The position numbers and the translations under genes were made by a program. From Candidatus Omnitrophota bacterium (lineage in GTDB: Bacteria > Omnitrophota > Gorgyraeia > JABMRG01), in the NCBI GenBank assembly GCA_013202935.1, contig JABMRG010000137.1, positions 1-9,296 of the forward strand: a stretch of DNA of 9,296 bases, read 5' to 3'. Numbering within the stretch: position 1 is the stretch's first letter; every line of letters begins with the position of its first letter. Below the pieces are notes generated by a model. It searched no databases, was not told the DNA's origin, and worked only from the letters and a program-made list of their open reading frames with translations. Positions 7,488 through 9,296 of the stretch are shown piece by piece.

Positions 7488-8466
7488 CTTCGTCTTTTAC
7501 TTTTATTCTGGGAAACCATAGGGCGCGGTAGGTTAGGGTATACTTGCCCTTTATATATTGCCAGGCTTTTTCAACGATTCTCTCTGCCATGTGGATTACG
7601 AGGTCATCCGGAACACCGTCTTTGTATTCAGACTGGGGGTCAACAGCGCATTGATCGTTCATATAATCTATCACAACAAATTTTTTATTCTTTTTGCTTA
7701 TAGCTATCTCGCATGAAAAGAAATCCACTCGCGCGATCCTTGCGATCTCTGCTGTTATACGCACAAGCGGCATCAACTGATAATCATCTATTTCCTTTAA
7801 TGTTACCTGTCGGTATGCTTTGGTCTCCGGATGCCACCAGCAAGGGATAATCTCACCAAACACATGGAATACCCTAAACCATGCAAGAGAGCCATCAAGG
7901 GCTTGAGGTTCAATAAACTCCTGCAGCAGGAAATTATCGCCTTTTGCAATTTTGCGTGCATCTGCCACATCTTTTAAGGGCCTCTGCTCATCTATTATCT
8001 TAACACCCTTCTGGGCATAGCCTCGCGCTGGCTTAATAACAAATGGAAAACCCAGCCTTTTCTTCTCATCTTCTGTAAGCCGCCTTGTCGATTCCCAGTT
8101 CCTTATCATGACAGTATGCGGCACAGGAACTCTTGAGCTTATCAGGTCAAAATGTGTTATGGCCTTATCTGCAGCTGCTTTTACATTATCGGGGTCAGCT
8201 ACAATCCTTGTTCCGGAGTCTTTTAAACAATAGGCAAATTGAATAAAGTTGTCATTAGGCTTATATGTCTCAGATGCCATATCAAAGTAGAACTTTATCT
8301 TAAGATCGCCTTTTTTGATTTTGCTTGTGAGGGTATCGAGGGATTTATCGCTAATAGATATAAAGCTTAATTTGCGCAGCTTGCATTCTGACTCGAGGGT
8401 GTTTATAAATAGGTCTTCTTTTCTTTCTGTCTCTGTCCAGCCTATAGCAAAATCGTATGTTTCCAT
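7480..8466 (-). CDS. ATP-grasp domain protein, probable carboxylate-amine ligase of unknown substrate
   Basis: A 328-residue protein with an N-terminal lobe (about 1-100) and an ATP-grasp fold over about 100-300. Likely ATP-binding residues are Lys145 in FVIKPARG, Lys153 and Glu183 in LLQEFIEP. Arg198 (WFRVF) and the acidic segments SCEIA (Glu253) and VVIDYMND (Asp267, Asn270/Asp271) fit the metal-binding positions. Such enzymes form amide or peptide bonds through an acyl-phosphate, but I cannot assign a substrate. It is not a clear D-Ala-D-Ala ligase, RimK or PurK/PurD relative. The ATG follows AAAAGG by 9 nt. The end overlaps the S66 peptidase gene by 8 nt, suggesting ligase and hydrolase act on related peptides; this is an inference from context. 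Confidence 0.85.
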   Translation of the reverse strand: METYDFAIGWTETERKEDLFINTLESECKLRKLSFISISDKSLDTLTSKIKKGDLKIKFYFDMASETYKPNDNFIQFAYCLKDSGTRIVADPDNVKAAADKAITHFDLISSRVPVPHTVMIRNWESTRRLTEDEKKRLGFPFVIKPARGYAQKGVKIIDEQRPLKDVADARKIAKGDNFLLQEFIEPQALDGSLAWFRVFHVFGEIIPCWWHPETKAYRQVTLKEIDDYQLMPLVRITAEIARIARVDFFSCEIAISKKNKKFVVIDYMNDQCAVDPQSEYKDGVPDDLVIHMAERIVEKAWQYIKGKYTLTYRALWFPRIKVKDEDV

Positions 8467-8475
8467 CAGTACATA

Positions 8476-8481
8476 CCTTTT
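8476..8481 (-). promoter_or_regulatory. Ribosome binding site of the ATP-grasp gene
   Basis: AAAAGG lies 9 nt before the ATG at 8466. An intervening ATG (8474-8472) is followed one codon later by TGA, so it cannot start the protein; this fixes the start at 8466. Confidence 0.6.
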
Positions 8482-8487
8482 GGGTGG

Positions 8488-8850
8488 TTAGGGCGAGCCA
8501 ACCCTTTTCTCTATCTTTCTTTTTGATTTAACCTGCGAACATAGCACGGCTGCAAATGACGATAATTTTCCTTTTTCATATGGAAATTCTTTGCAAAAAG
8601 CCGGCTTCAAGCTATAGTCAACTTTGTGGATAGAGCATAGCCCTTCCGGGGTAAGGAAAGAACAGGGATTATTTTCATAGCTCGTTCCAACTTTATATCC
8701 GGAAGGGAAATCTTTATCCTTCTCAAGATAACAAAAATTCCCTTTTAACCCAAGAGATGATATCTTTTTAGCTTCTTCTAAATCTGCCCATGCTCCAAAA
8801 TCACAACAGGAACTTTTCTGTTTGCATTTTAAACAATCTATCATTTTCAT
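8488..8850 (-). CDS. YkgJ-type cysteine-cluster protein (putative metal/Fe-S binding)
   Basis: A 120-residue protein with nine cysteines. An N-terminal Cys6-x2-Cys9-x5-Cys15-Cys16 cluster is followed by Cys40, Cys63, Cys72, Cys86 and Cys104. The spacing and the words PCSFLTPEGLCSIH and AFCKEFP match the YkgJ/UPF0153 family, thought to bind zinc or iron and without an established reaction. The frame stays open upstream into the tRNA-His gene, but that extension is not credible. The ATG at 8850 has AAAAGGG 5 nt before it and places the first cysteine near the N-terminus, as in relatives. An ATG two codons later is possible but worse spaced. It follows tRNA-His by 29 nt and precedes the ATP-grasp gene by 21 nt, so it probably shares their transcript. 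Confidence 0.85.
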   Translation of the reverse strand: MKMIDCLKCKQKSSCCDFGAWADLEEAKKISSLGLKGNFCYLEKDKDFPSGYKVGTSYENNPCSFLTPEGLCSIHKVDYSLKPAFCKEFPYEKGKLSSFAAVLCSQVKSKRKIEKRVGSP

Positions 8851-8855
8851 TCTTT

Positions 8856-8862
8856 CCCTTTT
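8856..8862 (-). promoter_or_regulatory. Ribosome binding site deciding the YkgJ-type gene start
   Basis: AAAAGGG lies 5 nt before the ATG at 8850. It supports that start over the upstream ATG at 8922, which falls inside tRNA-His. Confidence 0.65.
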
Positions 8863-8879
8863 AACCCTCTTACGAAGAC

Positions 8880-8956
8880 TGGGGTGGATGACGGGGATTG
8901 AACCCGCGGCCACTAGAACCACAATCTAGTGCTCTGCCAACTGAGCTACATCCACC
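8880..8956 (-). tRNA. tRNA-His (GUG)
   Basis: A 77-nt cloverleaf including an encoded CCA end. The acceptor stem GTGGATG pairs fully with CATCCAC. The extra 5' G (G-1 at 8956) stands opposite C73, the identity feature of tRNA-His. The D stem is GCTC/GAGC. The anticodon stem CTAGA/TCTAG is perfect and encloses the loop TTGTGGT with anticodon GTG. The T stem GCGGG/CCCGT has one G-U pair and a TTCAATC loop. It lies 19 nt after the GIY-YIG gene and 29 nt before the YkgJ-type gene. No separate terminator is seen, so it may be cut from a longer transcript. Confidence 0.97.
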
Positions 8957-8975
8957 ACATCTGTTTATGAATAGG

Positions 8976-9227
8976 TCATTCCGTAGCTAAAAGTTCTAAT
9001 TTCTGATGACGCTTATAGCTTTTTATCTCTGACTCTCTTTTCAACGCCAGAGATCTACTGCCACATGGCTCTTTATAAATCAATGCAACTGGCGTCCTGG
9101 GTAATGTATACTTTGATGCCTTTCCAGTATTGTGGGCTTTAATTCTGGAACTTAGATCATTAGTTATCCCAGTATAAAGCGTATTATCTGAACACTTAAC
9201 AATATATACAAACCATTCTTTCAGCAT
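8976..9227 (-). CDS. Small GIY-YIG domain protein (UPF0213/YhbQ-type)
   Basis: An 83-residue protein made of a single GIY-YIG nuclease-type domain. The two halves of the motif are VYI at 7-9 and YTG at 18-20 (Tyr8, Tyr18). The conserved Arg28 is in LSSRIKAHN, and the catalytic Glu65 is in ALKRESEIK. Length and sequence fit the stand-alone UPF0213 group (YhbQ/YazA), relatives of the Slx1 nuclease domain with poorly known roles, possibly in DNA repair. No DNA-binding or second nuclease domain is attached, so it does not look like an active homing endonuclease. The ATG lies only 8 nt after the encoded CCA of tRNA-Arg, with no Shine-Dalgarno site. It ends 19 nt before tRNA-His. Confidence 0.92.
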   Translation of the reverse strand: MLKEWFVYIVKCSDNTLYTGITNDLSSRIKAHNTGKASKYTLPRTPVALIYKEPCGSRSLALKRESEIKSYKRHQKLELLATE

Positions 9228-9235
9228 ATAACTTA

Positions 9236-9296
9236 TGGCGCGCCCGGCACGACTCGAACGTGCGACCCTCGGCTTAGAAGGCAGATGCTCTATCCA
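9236..9296 (-). tRNA. tRNA-Arg (UCU), 5' end cut by window edge
   Basis: The 3' three-quarters of a tRNA, from the D-loop to an encoded CCA (9238-9236). The anticodon loop CTTCTAA carries TCT, which reads AGA and AGG. The T arm is GCACG-TTCGAGT-CGTGC, and the 3' acceptor strand is CGGGCGC with discriminator G. The anticodon stem TCTGC/GCCGA has a T29-C41 mismatch in its middle. About 16 nt of the 5' end, including the 5' acceptor strand, lie outside the window. Confidence 0.9.

Noticed and set aside
7270..7703. Plus-strand frames over the S66/ATP-grasp junction
   Set aside because: They are shadows of the two overlapping minus-strand genes.
8466..8474. Two-codon mini-ORF (ATG TAC TGA) ending in TGATG at the ATP-grasp start, as a possible translational attenuator
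   Set aside because: Its own ribosome binding site would be only about 1 nt away, too close. The same AAAAGG is well spaced for the real start.
8880..8956. Integration (att) site at tRNA-His
   Set aside because: No integrase gene and no direct repeat of the tRNA 3' end is present in the window.
8976..9227. Homing endonuclease or mobile intron product between the tRNAs
   Set aside because: The protein is a bare UPF0213-type domain with no DNA-recognition module, and neither tRNA shows an intron or a duplicated fragment within the window.

Overview
The window is a tightly packed stretch of bacterial chromosome in which every supported gene lies on the minus strand. It reads from the right edge (position 9296) to the left edge (position 1). 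By eye it is moderately A+T-rich. It has ordinary ATG starts, tRNA genes with encoded CCA ends, a consensus sigma70-type promoter and Shine-Dalgarno sites, so it is bacterial. The gene style resembles an uncultivated lineage such as Omnitrophota or a deltaproteobacterial relative, but no phylogenetic marker here settles this. That assignment is a low-confidence inference.

Right end (about 8480-9296): the 3' part of a tRNA-Arg(UCU), a small GIY-YIG protein of the UPF0213 type, a complete tRNA-His(GUG), and a short cysteine-rich YkgJ-type protein. The spaces between these genes are 8, 19 and 29 nt.

Middle (4778-8466): four genes form a clear operon. They are an uncharacterised ATP-grasp ligase, a peptidase-S66 (LD-carboxypeptidase/MccF-like) enzyme overlapping it by 8 nt, a COG0731-type radical SAM protein, and thioredoxin reductase (trxB). 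The last two junctions are TAATG stop/start overlaps. The ligase and peptidase pair suggests peptide or peptidoglycan-fragment chemistry. The radical SAM and TrxB proteins add Fe-S and redox functions.

Left end (1-4726): a signalling block. A stand-alone receiver-domain response regulator is followed 9 nt later by a soluble PAS-PAS histidine kinase. After an 89-nt gap with a near-consensus promoter comes a second, membrane-bound kinase (Cache-HAMP-PAS-PAS-HisKA-HATPase) that runs off the left edge. A 7-bp hairpin sits between trxB and the regulator, just upstream of the regulator's strong ribosome binding site. No DNA-binding output domain is present, so the output of the signalling block is unknown.

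No stretch over 300 bases lacks a gene. I saw no CRISPR, insertion sequence, prophage or rho-independent terminator on the coding strand. I did not find a clearly new system. The most worthwhile leads are the ATP-grasp/S66 pair, the tRNA-GIY-YIG-tRNA cluster, and the hairpin upstream of the response regulator.
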